Origin: Verrucomicrobiota bacterium
GTDB lineage: Bacteria > Verrucomicrobiota > Verrucomicrobiia > JABWAM01
DNA length: 50,135 nucleotides
Direction of reading: 5' to 3'
Assembly (NCBI GenBank): GCA_016198745.1
Contig: JACQHZ010000388.1
Coordinates: 1 to 50,135, forward strand
Made by a program: the position numbers and the translations under genes. Each line of letters opens with the position of its first letter. Position 1 is the stretch's first letter. Below the pieces are notes generated by a model. That model was not told the DNA's origin. It made no database searches and was given only the letters and a program-made list of their open reading frames with translations. Shown here in pieces: positions 16,446 through 22,863 of the stretch.

Positions 16446-16921
16446 ACCGCTCCCTGCCGGCCTTTGTCCTGGGCAGCCTGGTTTTTGCGCTCGATCAAAC
16501 AACCAAACGGTTTGTCCTGGAAAGCCTGACGCCGGGACAGCCGGTGCGCGTCATCCCAGGTTTTCTCAGCCTCACCCTCATCAGCAACACCGGCGCCGCC
16601 TGGGGAATTCTTCAGGATTACGGATTCTGGCTGAGCGCGCTTGCCTTTGCCGCCCTGATGGTTTTGCTTGCCATGAGGCGCCATTTCACGCACGCCGGCC
16701 TTGTGCCGCGGATTGCATTCGGCCTTCTGCTGGGAGGCGTCGCCGGGAATCTTTCAGATCGCCTGACCTATGGGCATGTCGTTGATTTTCTCAGTTTTTA
16801 CATCAACAAATATCACTGGCCGGCCTTCAACGTCGCCGACAGCGCCATTTGCGTGGGTGTCGGATTGTATGTATTGGATTCCTTATGGCGGCGCAACAGC
16901 GGGGGCGCATCCGGGCCGTGA
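16442..16921 (+). CDS. lspA: Lipoprotein signal peptidase (prolipoprotein signal peptidase II)
   Basis: The 159-residue protein has four membrane helices and the LspA signature residues: LDQTTKRFV near 17-25, SNTGAAWGI at 48-56, GNLSDRLTYGHVVDFL at 102-117 and AFNVADSAI at 128-136. Asp115 and Asp133 are the expected catalytic dyad. It cuts the signal peptide of lipid-modified prolipoproteins at the inner membrane. The start is TTG at 16442, which overlaps the DksA-like stop as TTGA; GAAGAGGA precedes it. The next plus-strand gene is 17 kb away, and the 91-bp element at 16993-17083 ends in a T-run that could terminate this operon. Confidence 0.94.
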   Translation: MNRSLPAFVLGSLVFALDQTTKRFVLESLTPGQPVRVIPGFLSLTLISNTGAAWGILQDYGFWLSALAFAALMVLLAMRRHFTHAGLVPRIAFGLLLGGVAGNLSDRLTYGHVVDFLSFYINKYHWPAFNVADSAICVGVGLYVLDSLWRRNSGGASGP

Positions 16922-16992
16922 AGAAAATAATCGGTCCCCGTCGTCGAATCAAAACCACCTGTTCGCTTTCGTGGAAAATCCCACCTCGAAGG

Positions 16993-17083
16993 TTATTCTC
17001 CGCTTTGCCATATTGATAGTGCCGCTGGACGAAACTCGGCTCCATGCCGTGAGATCCGCAAAGGTCCTATATCCTGCGGCTTT
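16993..17083. repeat. 91-bp structured repeat, copy A (left end of the island)
   Basis: This 91-bp block is repeated at 22351-22441 in the same orientation with only two mismatches. It contains a long-range stem (GCCGCTGGA near 17021-17029 pairing with TCCTGCGGC at 17072-17080, 8 of 9 bases) enclosing a smaller CTC..GGC/GCCG..GAG stem. On the plus strand copy A is followed by six T, so it may serve as an lspA terminator. On the minus strand it ends in an ATG followed by GCAAAGCGG, as if it carried the leader and first codons of a lost gene. The remainder of 16922-17306 holds no gene I can support. Confidence 0.85.
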
Positions 17084-17306
17084 TTTGTTCTCTACCGTTT
17101 GGGTCACGGCTCCCTTGTGCCCTTCCGTGGCGCGCATCCTGGTTTTGAAACAGCGCCGCTAACCTGGATTTTTCATGATTCGGTAAAAACGATGCCACGA
17201 TGTTCCAAACACTATAGGGCAACCACACCATGCGGGTGGCAGGCGGGTCCCGTTGCCTACCATCAAACGGCAGGCAATTGTGGTGTCAAATTATGAAATA
17301 TGCGGG
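17084..17306. other. Non-coding stretch between repeat copy A and the DUF4926 gene
   Basis: I see no gene in this stretch. Short frames on both strands lack homology. It separates the core chromosome (lspA) from the first gene of the minus-strand island. Confidence 0.55.
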
Positions 17307-17543
17307 CTAAGCTGCCGCCAAGGTGCGCACGTGGGGGATGTCGTTGGTCTGAAGCGGGCGCACCTGGTCGCGCTCCAGCGTTACAAGCGCAACGGTATGG
17401 CCGTCGTAGCCGACGAACTCCACCTCAAAGGCCGCGCCATAGCCATGCACCAACACGGCGGTGCCCACGTCACCGCGCTTCAGTCCAAACTTCGGCAAGT
17501 CACCCGTCAGGGCCACGGCATCCAGTTCTTTGATGTGGTTCAT
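17307..17543 (-). CDS. DUF4926 domain protein
   Basis: This 78-residue protein matches the DUF4926 pattern: KELDAVALTGDLP, then GLKRGDVGTAVLVHG, AFEVEFVGYDGHTVALVTLE and a closing HVRTL. The fold is a small beta barrel of unknown function. It starts at 17543, overlapping the DUF6883 stop as ATGA, so the pair is translationally coupled. DUF4926 genes recurrently follow DUF6883 genes, an arrangement suggesting toxin/immunity or toxin/antitoxin partners, but no activity is shown for this pair. Confidence 0.85.
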   Translation of the reverse strand: MNHIKELDAVALTGDLPKFGLKRGDVGTAVLVHGYGAAFEVEFVGYDGHTVALVTLERDQVRPLQTNDIPHVRTLAAA

Positions 17544-17881
17544 GGTTTTGGAAGGGGGTGTGCGGTCACAAATCGCGGCGCATTGCTACCAGGATCAATA
17601 TACCATGCACTGCGAATATTCAAGACCGTTCCGTCGGGTGCGGTCAGCGGACCGTCCACGACGAAGCGTGTGCCGTGACGCGTCTCCTCGGTTTCAACCA
17701 CATCGTTCTCGCGCGCATGACGGAGCAAGACCTTGGCCAATCGCCTCCACTCGGCCATGGTGAAACCGAAGCGCAGGAAAAAGGACGCCTTGCTTCCGCC
17801 GGCGGGGTGGGCGGGGTTGAGCAGATAGCGCGTGATCTTCTGCTCGGGCACGGTGGCGAGTTCAGCGTTGGGCAATTTCAT
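17540..17881 (-). CDS. DUF6883 domain protein
   Basis: The 113-residue protein matches DUF6883: KLPNAELATVPEQKITRYLL near the start, NPAHPAGGSKASFFLRFGF, then a C-terminal sheet TRFVVDGPLTAPDG and IRSAWYID. Proteins of this family occur alone or as C-terminal domains of large secreted proteins, which raises the possibility of toxin activity. No catalytic residues are established. It lies 82 bases after the KAP NTPase stop (17964) and is coupled to DUF4926 by ATGA. It could be cargo of the island rather than a functional partner of the NTPase. Confidence 0.85.
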   Translation of the reverse strand: MKLPNAELATVPEQKITRYLLNPAHPAGGSKASFFLRFGFTMAEWRRLAKVLLRHARENDVVETEETRHGTRFVVDGPLTAPDGTVLNIRSAWYIDPGSNAPRFVTAHPLPKP

Positions 17882-17963
17882 GCAGCGTCATTTCATCGAC
17901 TAGCCACCGTGCTTTTGTTTTGACAATGAATTCTTTGCCGGGCTGAATTCGCATGGTTTTTCC

Positions 17964-20180
17964 TCAATTGCCGCTGGATTCTGGGGCAGTCGCTTCGTTG
18001 GGGATGCTCCACTTGGTTTTGGGAAGATCAATGTTGAAGGTTTTCTTGATTCGATCCGGAAAGTCTTTCAAGGAACCGAATGCTCTCGGATTCAATCGCG
18101 CGGCAACGGCGCCGTCCCAGATGGCGCTAACAACTTCTGCATCCTGGAGCAGTGCTTCGCCCCTCTTGTCGAGGCGCTCTTTCCAATGAAAATCGAGCAT
18201 GGAAATGAACTGATAGAGATTTTCATGAACGACGGGGTTGTCTTTCGCTTCCTTGAAAAGCGAGAAGGCATCGCCGCGACGGTCTGTCCAGAAATGACTG
18301 TGACAATCAAACAGGACACGTTTTTCCTCCGTTGCGGCGTCCTCAGGCATCATGCTGTGAATGAAATTCGCTGTGCGAAATCCGTCGAGGAGCATTTGCG
18401 AAAATCGTGGACGAATGATTTCGATGATCCTCTCCCGAAGCTGCCTTGATGTTCCGCTCCGGCGATCGGAAACAGGGTCGTCAACCCAACGCCGCATCAT
18501 TTTCAAGATGGCTTGCACGCCGGCCTTCCACACCTCAACAAACTCAACGAGGTAGTCCTGCTCAGATTTTCTGAACTCGCGATATTCCGGTGTGTTCTCA
18601 AAATGGATGTATTGGAGAACCATTTTGACTGCCAGATCGAATTGTTCCGCCCCGATCATGTCCTGAACCGATTCGCGGAGGCCAATTTCGAACGTCAGTT
18701 TTCTTAGTAGAGCCAGCAAAGCCTTCGCGTCCGTCAATGGAGCCGCCATGTCCTGTTCGGAAATGCCATCCGCAGCTTCGCTGAGCGATTGCAATCGGCG
18801 ATGGCAAGTCGATTCGAAAAGTTCACGAAAGACCCGTTTTGCCGAGTGCTCTTGAGATGACGCCTGCTTGCGCATCCACTCTTGGATGTCGAAAGCATCC
18901 GTCTGCTTCCGCCATTCGGCCAGAAACCGGTCAAATTCCTTCCAGGTCACGGCATGAGGTTCCTCGGCAAGCAACGTCTGATACCGCAAATCCTCTCCCG
19001 TGAGCGCTTTCGAAAAGGAGCATATCCGGGTTGTGACCCGAATGATGCGCTGAGTTATAGTCTCATCTTTCACACCCACTTTGTTGGCGATCTCTTTGAC
19101 TTTTTCGGCAATGAACTCCTCCTGCTTCTGTTTGGTTTTCTTGTCAGACCAACCCGCAAGAGCCGCTTCCTTCCAAAATTCCGCTTGGGCGAAAAAATCG
19201 AAAGAAAACTTCGGATATTCGACCTTGAGCAAATCGGCGGCGAGAATTGCCGGCCAGTTCAATTCATAAGGATGGTGCCTGATGATTTGAGGTTGCAAGA
19301 GGGCCAAGTGACGCACGTATTGTCGAAGCGCCCGCGGGTTGTCTGGAAGCAAATCTTTAACTGCGTCCAGCGCGTTTATCGGAACGAATTCGCAGAACTT
19401 CTCGATGTCCGCTTTTGCGAGTCGAAGGAAATCCTCTTTGGTTGGCGGCGGCAGCCAGCGTGGATAATCAATGATTTTCTCAAGAAACTTGAGGCCATGT
19501 CCGAACCCGGGATGATATTTCTCCAAGACGATGCCAACGACCTCTGGATCGAATGCGCAGATAAAGGAGAACCCAGGCATGTCCAGAATTTCTTTGAGCG
19601 CAAACAAAATCTGCGGAACGATGCTTGAATCGGCGCGATCCAAGTCGTCGATCAAAATGAGGACTTTGCTATCGCCCAAAAAGGTCGGGATTCTTCGCAC
19701 ATCTTTTGGTCCCAGTTGAGTGTATTTCTTGAGTAACGGCAACCCAAGTTTGCTTGCCTTCTCGACACGCGGATCAAGAGTCGCGATCTCCTTTAGAATG
19801 GTGGTGCAACCGTTGAGAAACCGCTTGAAAGCGACTCCTTTTTTTCCAGGCAAACTTCCCACATGGGATTGAATTTGCGTATAAAGCTCCTGCACGAAGG
19901 CCGGCCACAGTTCCTCGGTGGATTGATATTGCCACGGGTTGAAGCAAATAATCAGGTGCTTGCCCTTCTTCGCCAAGGTCTTGACGAAATTGAGCACCGT
20001 TGATTTTCCAGATCCCCAATCCCCATAAATCCCGATGCGGACCGACCACTCCTTTGGATACGTCGTGGCGATCCCGTAGATTTCCTTGGCAAAGGGCCAG
20101 CGGTTGAGCCTGTCGTCCTTTTGCCGTTCAACGGCGGAATCGAAGCCGGCGTGCATTTCTGGTTGTTCGGCCTTCTTCAT
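17964..20180 (-). CDS. KAP-family P-loop NTPase (copy 1)
   Basis: The 738-residue protein has Walker A GDWGSGKST at 53-61, CFNPWQYQSTEELW just after, Walker B VLILIDDLDRAD at 173-184, and a sensor-like CAFDPEVV region, all typical of KAP NTPases. The usual KAP membrane helices inserted in the NTPase domain are not visible, so this looks soluble. The C-terminal 450 residues are helical and unassigned. A close paralogue lies at 22864-25086; identity is very high in the NTPase half and drops in the region around residues 480-640. It begins 10 bases after a fragment of the methyltransferase 3' end, exactly as copy 2 begins 10 bases after the full gene. A defence role is inferred from context. Confidence 0.9.
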   Translation of the reverse strand: MKKAEQPEMHAGFDSAVERQKDDRLNRWPFAKEIYGIATTYPKEWSVRIGIYGDWGSGKSTVLNFVKTLAKKGKHLIICFNPWQYQSTEELWPAFVQELYTQIQSHVGSLPGKKGVAFKRFLNGCTTILKEIATLDPRVEKASKLGLPLLKKYTQLGPKDVRRIPTFLGDSKVLILIDDLDRADSSIVPQILFALKEILDMPGFSFICAFDPEVVGIVLEKYHPGFGHGLKFLEKIIDYPRWLPPPTKEDFLRLAKADIEKFCEFVPINALDAVKDLLPDNPRALRQYVRHLALLQPQIIRHHPYELNWPAILAADLLKVEYPKFSFDFFAQAEFWKEAALAGWSDKKTKQKQEEFIAEKVKEIANKVGVKDETITQRIIRVTTRICSFSKALTGEDLRYQTLLAEEPHAVTWKEFDRFLAEWRKQTDAFDIQEWMRKQASSQEHSAKRVFRELFESTCHRRLQSLSEAADGISEQDMAAPLTDAKALLALLRKLTFEIGLRESVQDMIGAEQFDLAVKMVLQYIHFENTPEYREFRKSEQDYLVEFVEVWKAGVQAILKMMRRWVDDPVSDRRSGTSRQLRERIIEIIRPRFSQMLLDGFRTANFIHSMMPEDAATEEKRVLFDCHSHFWTDRRGDAFSLFKEAKDNPVVHENLYQFISMLDFHWKERLDKRGEALLQDAEVVSAIWDGAVAARLNPRAFGSLKDFPDRIKKTFNIDLPKTKWSIPNEATAPESSGN

Positions 20181-20190
20181 GGGTGTTGCC

Positions 20191-20264
20191 TCACTTCAAC
20201 TCTCCGGCCCAAAGGTAGCGGCTGTCGGGAGTGCTTCGGAAGCGTTCGCGCGGGACGTTGAGTT
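20191..20264 (-). pseudogene. Methyltransferase 3'-end fragment (short copy)
   Basis: Read on the minus strand this fragment encodes KLNVPRERFRSTPDSRYLW followed by AGELK and a stop at 20193-20191. It corresponds to the last two dozen residues of the 25097-29722 methyltransferase (KLNVPRERFRSTPDGRYFW, AGEWE). Homology stops abruptly at about 20264. It has no start and cannot be a gene by itself, and the downstream KAP gene keeps the same 10-base spacing seen at the intact copy. Confidence 0.85.
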
Positions 20265-20289
20265 TCGCCAATCTACGGGCAGTGCGTTT

Positions 20290-20688
20290 CTACGGATGAC
20301 AACGGACATCAGGCCGCGGGTCTTCGTGTATTTTGAGTTGGCGAATGATTTGATTGGCCAGGCCGCGGCTGATGTTTTGAGGAATAACGGCGTGGGCCGG
20401 ATTCCAGTCTGTGGGGTCGGATTCCACTGTCAGTTCTGCAGGATGGGTGTAACGGCGACCGATCTGCTGCAGTGCCCCAACGTTGACTTCGCCAATGCGC
20501 TCAAGCCATCTTTCGGGAGGTTTTTCAACAAATTTGCGAAACAAGTCCCAATGATCTTCGAGTGAAGTGATTGCCAATCTGCTGACTGATGTGTTTTCGC
20601 CTTTGAACAAACTGGGGGCAATTCTTTTCCCGTCCCATTTGTCAGAGCAGATTGCTCGCAGAATATCTTCTTCCGGAGGCAGGGGCAT
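20290..20688 (-). CDS. Conserved hypothetical protein, third gene of a TIGR04255 cassette (132 aa)
   Basis: This protein starts MPLPPEEDILRAICSDKWDG and ends near HAVIPQNISRGLANQIIRQL. I recognise the pattern from conserved hypotheticals but know no function. It starts five bases after the stop of the 155-residue gene and so belongs to the same three-gene unit with TIGR04255. No catalytic motif or membrane segment is apparent. Its 3' end abuts the methyltransferase tail fragment 25 bases further on. Confidence 0.75.
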   Translation of the reverse strand: MPLPPEEDILRAICSDKWDGKRIAPSLFKGENTSVSRLAITSLEDHWDLFRKFVEKPPERWLERIGEVNVGALQQIGRRYTHPAELTVESDPTDWNPAHAVIPQNISRGLANQIIRQLKIHEDPRPDVRCHP

Positions 20689-20693
20689 GGAAA

Positions 20694-21161
20694 TCAGGTT
20701 GAAAGCAAGCGACGGGCAAGATTCGGGAGTTCGCTGAAATTCGCTCGATCCTCGATTCCCTTCGCTTCAACGAAATATTCAGCGCCTGAAGACGTGAACT
20801 CGACCTGAATCGCCTTGCCTTCGGCATCCTCCCAGCAAAGCTCAAGGCAGCCTTCATCGGTCAAAAACAAGCTGGGTGTTGCGCCCTCCGGAAAACGCCC
20901 GTTTTCCAGAAAACGATAGAAGCTTTCCAGCGCCCGGGGGGACAAGGGTTTTCCGCCGCTCTCTCCCCATCCTTGCGAGTAGTAGTGACGGAATTGATGC
21001 AATCGTCCCCAGGCTCGGACGCCCATTCTTTGCAGGACAAGCTCTTCCCGGTCCGCCTCACTCGGTGTCGCCCGTCGAATCGCAACGGGAATGGCTTCTT
21101 CCCGCAACGCCTCCGAAAGCTGGTAAACGGATTGGCGGGTGGTGGGGAGGATGACGGTCAT
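20694..21161 (-). CDS. Conserved hypothetical protein, second gene of a TIGR04255 cassette (155 aa)
   Basis: The protein has an N-terminal segment (LPTTRQSVYQLSEALREEAI), a central block WGRLHQFRHYYSQGWG, and a C-terminal beta-rich region with LELCWEDAEGKAIQVEF. Function unknown. ATG 21161 overlaps the TIGR04255 stop as ATGA, showing translational coupling, and the 132-residue gene follows after five bases. The three probably form one complex or pathway, but that is inference from gene order. Confidence 0.78.
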   Translation of the reverse strand: MTVILPTTRQSVYQLSEALREEAIPVAIRRATPSEADREELVLQRMGVRAWGRLHQFRHYYSQGWGESGGKPLSPRALESFYRFLENGRFPEGATPSLFLTDEGCLELCWEDAEGKAIQVEFTSSGAEYFVEAKGIEDRANFSELPNLARRLLST

Positions 21162-21907
21162 GGGTATTCCGGGCTTAATGTGGCCAAAAATTCCGACTTA
21201 AGCAAGCCAAAGAAAATTTCCTTCACAAACTGATGCGCCTCTCCAAATTTGCTGGTCGCATTCGCGAATAAATCGAAGTCAAGCGATCCCAGCCACACGT
21301 CCACATCAAGAACGCTTCCGCGTTTGGTTTCATTCTGACCGCCCAAAATCACGCTGTTGGAAACCTGAATTCTCGCAACGAACTGTCCCCGCCGAAGCAC
21401 GGTATTGACGGCCAGCTCTCCGCCCACCGGATGGTCAGCCACCTCGACTTTCAAAATCAATTTGGAAAAGATATCGAAATCGAAAAAATCAATGTATCGC
21501 ACACCGAGCCGTTCCCCTTCGGTGATGATTCCGCTTTGTTGGACCCTTTCCAAAAGCCATTTCATCTCCTTCTCGACGGCCGACCAGCCCGGATAATGGC
21601 TGGGATGCGTGATGAGACTGACCACGCGCGGACCAAATTGAACGATGAAATCCTTGCTCAAAAACTGAAGCAACGGCATATAAATCAGCGACGGATCCTG
21701 CCGACGAAATTCCTCGGAAAGCTGCGCCAAGGGCAGGTCTTTTTGCTGCGGATATCGCTCGCGGATTTTTGTGAAGAACAGGCCCGGCATCGTGCGCCAC
21801 GGTTCAGATGTTACAAAACGAATTTCCAGCACGGCCTCAACGATCGGGCATGGAGTGATTTGGGACGGCAATCGCCGTGGAGTCGGAATTGGGAATTCGG
21901 GTTTCAT
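21158..21907 (-). CDS. TIGR04255 family protein
   Basis: The 249-residue protein carries the TIGR04255 signature: CPIVEAVLEIRFVTSEPW near the start, LIQ-type segments (YMPLLQFLSKDFIVQFGPRV), YPGWSAVEKEMKWLL, GVRYIDFFDFD and, at the end, KFGEAHQFVKEIFFGLL. The family is sporadically distributed and its role is unknown; it is often seen in accessory or defence-type regions. ATG 21907 is chosen because homology begins at MKPEFPIPTP; a longer frame to 22102 crosses a hairpin and is unlikely. It leads the three-gene cassette ending at 20290. Confidence 0.88.
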   Translation of the reverse strand: MKPEFPIPTPRRLPSQITPCPIVEAVLEIRFVTSEPWRTMPGLFFTKIRERYPQQKDLPLAQLSEEFRRQDPSLIYMPLLQFLSKDFIVQFGPRVVSLITHPSHYPGWSAVEKEMKWLLERVQQSGIITEGERLGVRYIDFFDFDIFSKLILKVEVADHPVGGELAVNTVLRRGQFVARIQVSNSVILGGQNETKRGSVLDVDVWLGSLDFDLFANATSKFGEAHQFVKEIFFGLLKSEFLATLSPEYP

Positions 21908-21934
21908 GGGCTTTATGAAAAGGACATCTGAATA

Positions 21935-21952
21935 CCCCGCTCGGAAGCGGGG
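21935..21952 (-). promoter_or_regulatory. GC hairpin in the TIGR04255 leader
   Basis: A perfect 7-bp stem (CCCCGCT / AGCGGGG) with CGGA loop lies 27 bases upstream of ATG 21907. Position suggests a leader stem or a weak attenuator. Its sequence resembles the terminator at 22106-22125. Confidence 0.4.
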
Positions 21953-22105
21953 GGATGAAAGATGCCCTGGTGTGATAAGGGGCGGATGGGTATTTTGCAA
22001 GAACGGTTGGAGATCGAATAACTCCTGAGATGATTCGGAGGTACGTTCGATTCCATGAACGCCGAAAGAGTGACCCAGAACAATTGATGTTGCTGTAAAC
22101 AAAAG

Positions 22106-22125
22106 CCCCGCGCGGAAGCGCGGGG
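22106..22125 (-). terminator. Intrinsic terminator after a methyltransferase tail fragment
   Basis: A perfect 8-bp stem (CCCCGCGC / GCGCGGGG) with a 4-base loop is followed on the minus strand by CTTTTGTTT. It lies 25 bases past the stop codon of the tail fragment at 22150 and so looks like the original end of the methyltransferase-type transcript. Downstream genes would then need their own promoter. Confidence 0.75.
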
Positions 22126-22149
22126 AAATTTACTTCCGACAACATTCTT

Positions 22150-22330
22150 TCATTCCGGCCTGCCCGCCCAAAGGTAACGGCTGTCCGGAGTGCTTCGGAA
22201 GCGTTCGCGGGGGACGTTGAGTTTGCGGCGGATGGATTTCACCTTGGCCGGAACCTTCATTTTCTTTTCGAGGTCGTTCCACGGAACCGCGAACGGGATG
22301 CCGTCGGGAACGGTTTTGTCGCTGAGCGTT
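22150..22330 (-). pseudogene. Methyltransferase 3'-end fragment (long copy)
   Basis: On the minus strand this 180-bp stretch encodes an intact tail of the large methyltransferase: KTVPDGIPFAVPWNDLEKKM, then KVPAKVKSIRRKLNVPRERF, RSTPDSRYLWAGRPE and stop at 22152-22150. The equivalent intact gene segment is at 25097-25270. It differs by several synonymous and a few amino-acid changes, and no premature stop has appeared. Homology begins about 22330, some 20 bases from the 91-bp repeat copy B. It has no start, and is followed by a strong terminator. Confidence 0.88.
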
Positions 22331-22350
22331 CGTGTCCAATATATTGACTT

Positions 22351-22441
22351 TTATCCTCCGCTTTGCCATATTGATAGTGCCGCTGGACGAAACTCGGCTC
22401 CATGCCGTGAGATCCGCAAGGGTCCTATATCCTGCGGCTTT
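22351..22441. repeat. 91-bp structured repeat, copy B (end of the KAP copy 2 block)
   Basis: Same orientation and 97-98% identical (two mismatches in 91) to 16993-17083. The same GCCGC..GCGGC long stem is present. Its first bases on the minus strand contain the stop codon of the HNH-like gene (22427-22425), and its far end holds an ATG followed by GCAAAGCGG. Copies A and B are direct repeats flanking about 5.3 kb containing the second block of the island. Confidence 0.85.
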
Positions 22442-22847
22442 GATGTTTTAAGACGGCGCGACACAAATTCAGAAACTCTCCGTAGGTCAGATCGCTTTTT
22501 GCGTCGTTGACAAACCAAGCACAAATCCGGAAATCAGGCTGCCGTCTGAGAGGATTATAGTGGTCAACGCTCGGCAACCCGGCAAACTTTTTCTTGTATC
22601 TGATGCCTGCGCCTTTTGCTTTTTTGTTGTCGTATTTGCGCAGCAAATCCCAGCGAAGCAACCTTCCGGTATAATCATCTTTCCCTTTGCAACGCTTCAC
22701 TGCCTCGTGGATTGCCTCCTTCCAACGAGCCTGAGTTGCGCCGGGATATTTCCGTTTCCTGTCGCGTTTGTAGTGGGCGTTGGCTTTCCATTTTAACCAA
22801 TGCTGATACTTCTCTTGGGTGCATTTTTCACTCAAGAACCTGGGCAT
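22425..22847 (-). CDS. Putative HNH-like endonuclease (140 aa)
   Basis: The protein is Lys/Arg-rich in its first 100 residues (KWKANAHYKRDRKRKYPG, RYKKKFAGLP) and ends with PSVDHYNPLRRQPDFRIC then AWFVNDAKSDLTYGEFLNLC. The DH...N..K spacing resembles the HNH active site (Asp-His, Asn, Lys), although the zinc-binding cysteines of classical HNH enzymes are absent. ATG 22847 is 16 bases after the KAP stop; a longer start at 22904 would overlap the KAP gene by 41 bases. Neither has a ribosome binding site. It would be the last gene of the methyltransferase-KAP operon, and its stop codon lies inside the 91-bp element. Confidence 0.6.
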   Translation of the reverse strand: MPRFLSEKCTQEKYQHWLKWKANAHYKRDRKRKYPGATQARWKEAIHEAVKRCKGKDDYTGRLLRWDLLRKYDNKKAKGAGIRYKKKFAGLPSVDHYNPLRRQPDFRICAWFVNDAKSDLTYGEFLNLCRAVLKHQSRRI

Positions 22848-22863
22848 CGGATGTTTAAAACGG

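Noticed and set aside
16993-17083. attC (integron) site
   Set aside because: The 91-bp element forms a long stem but lacks the paired core sites RYYYAAC/GTTRRRY, and no integrase is in the window.
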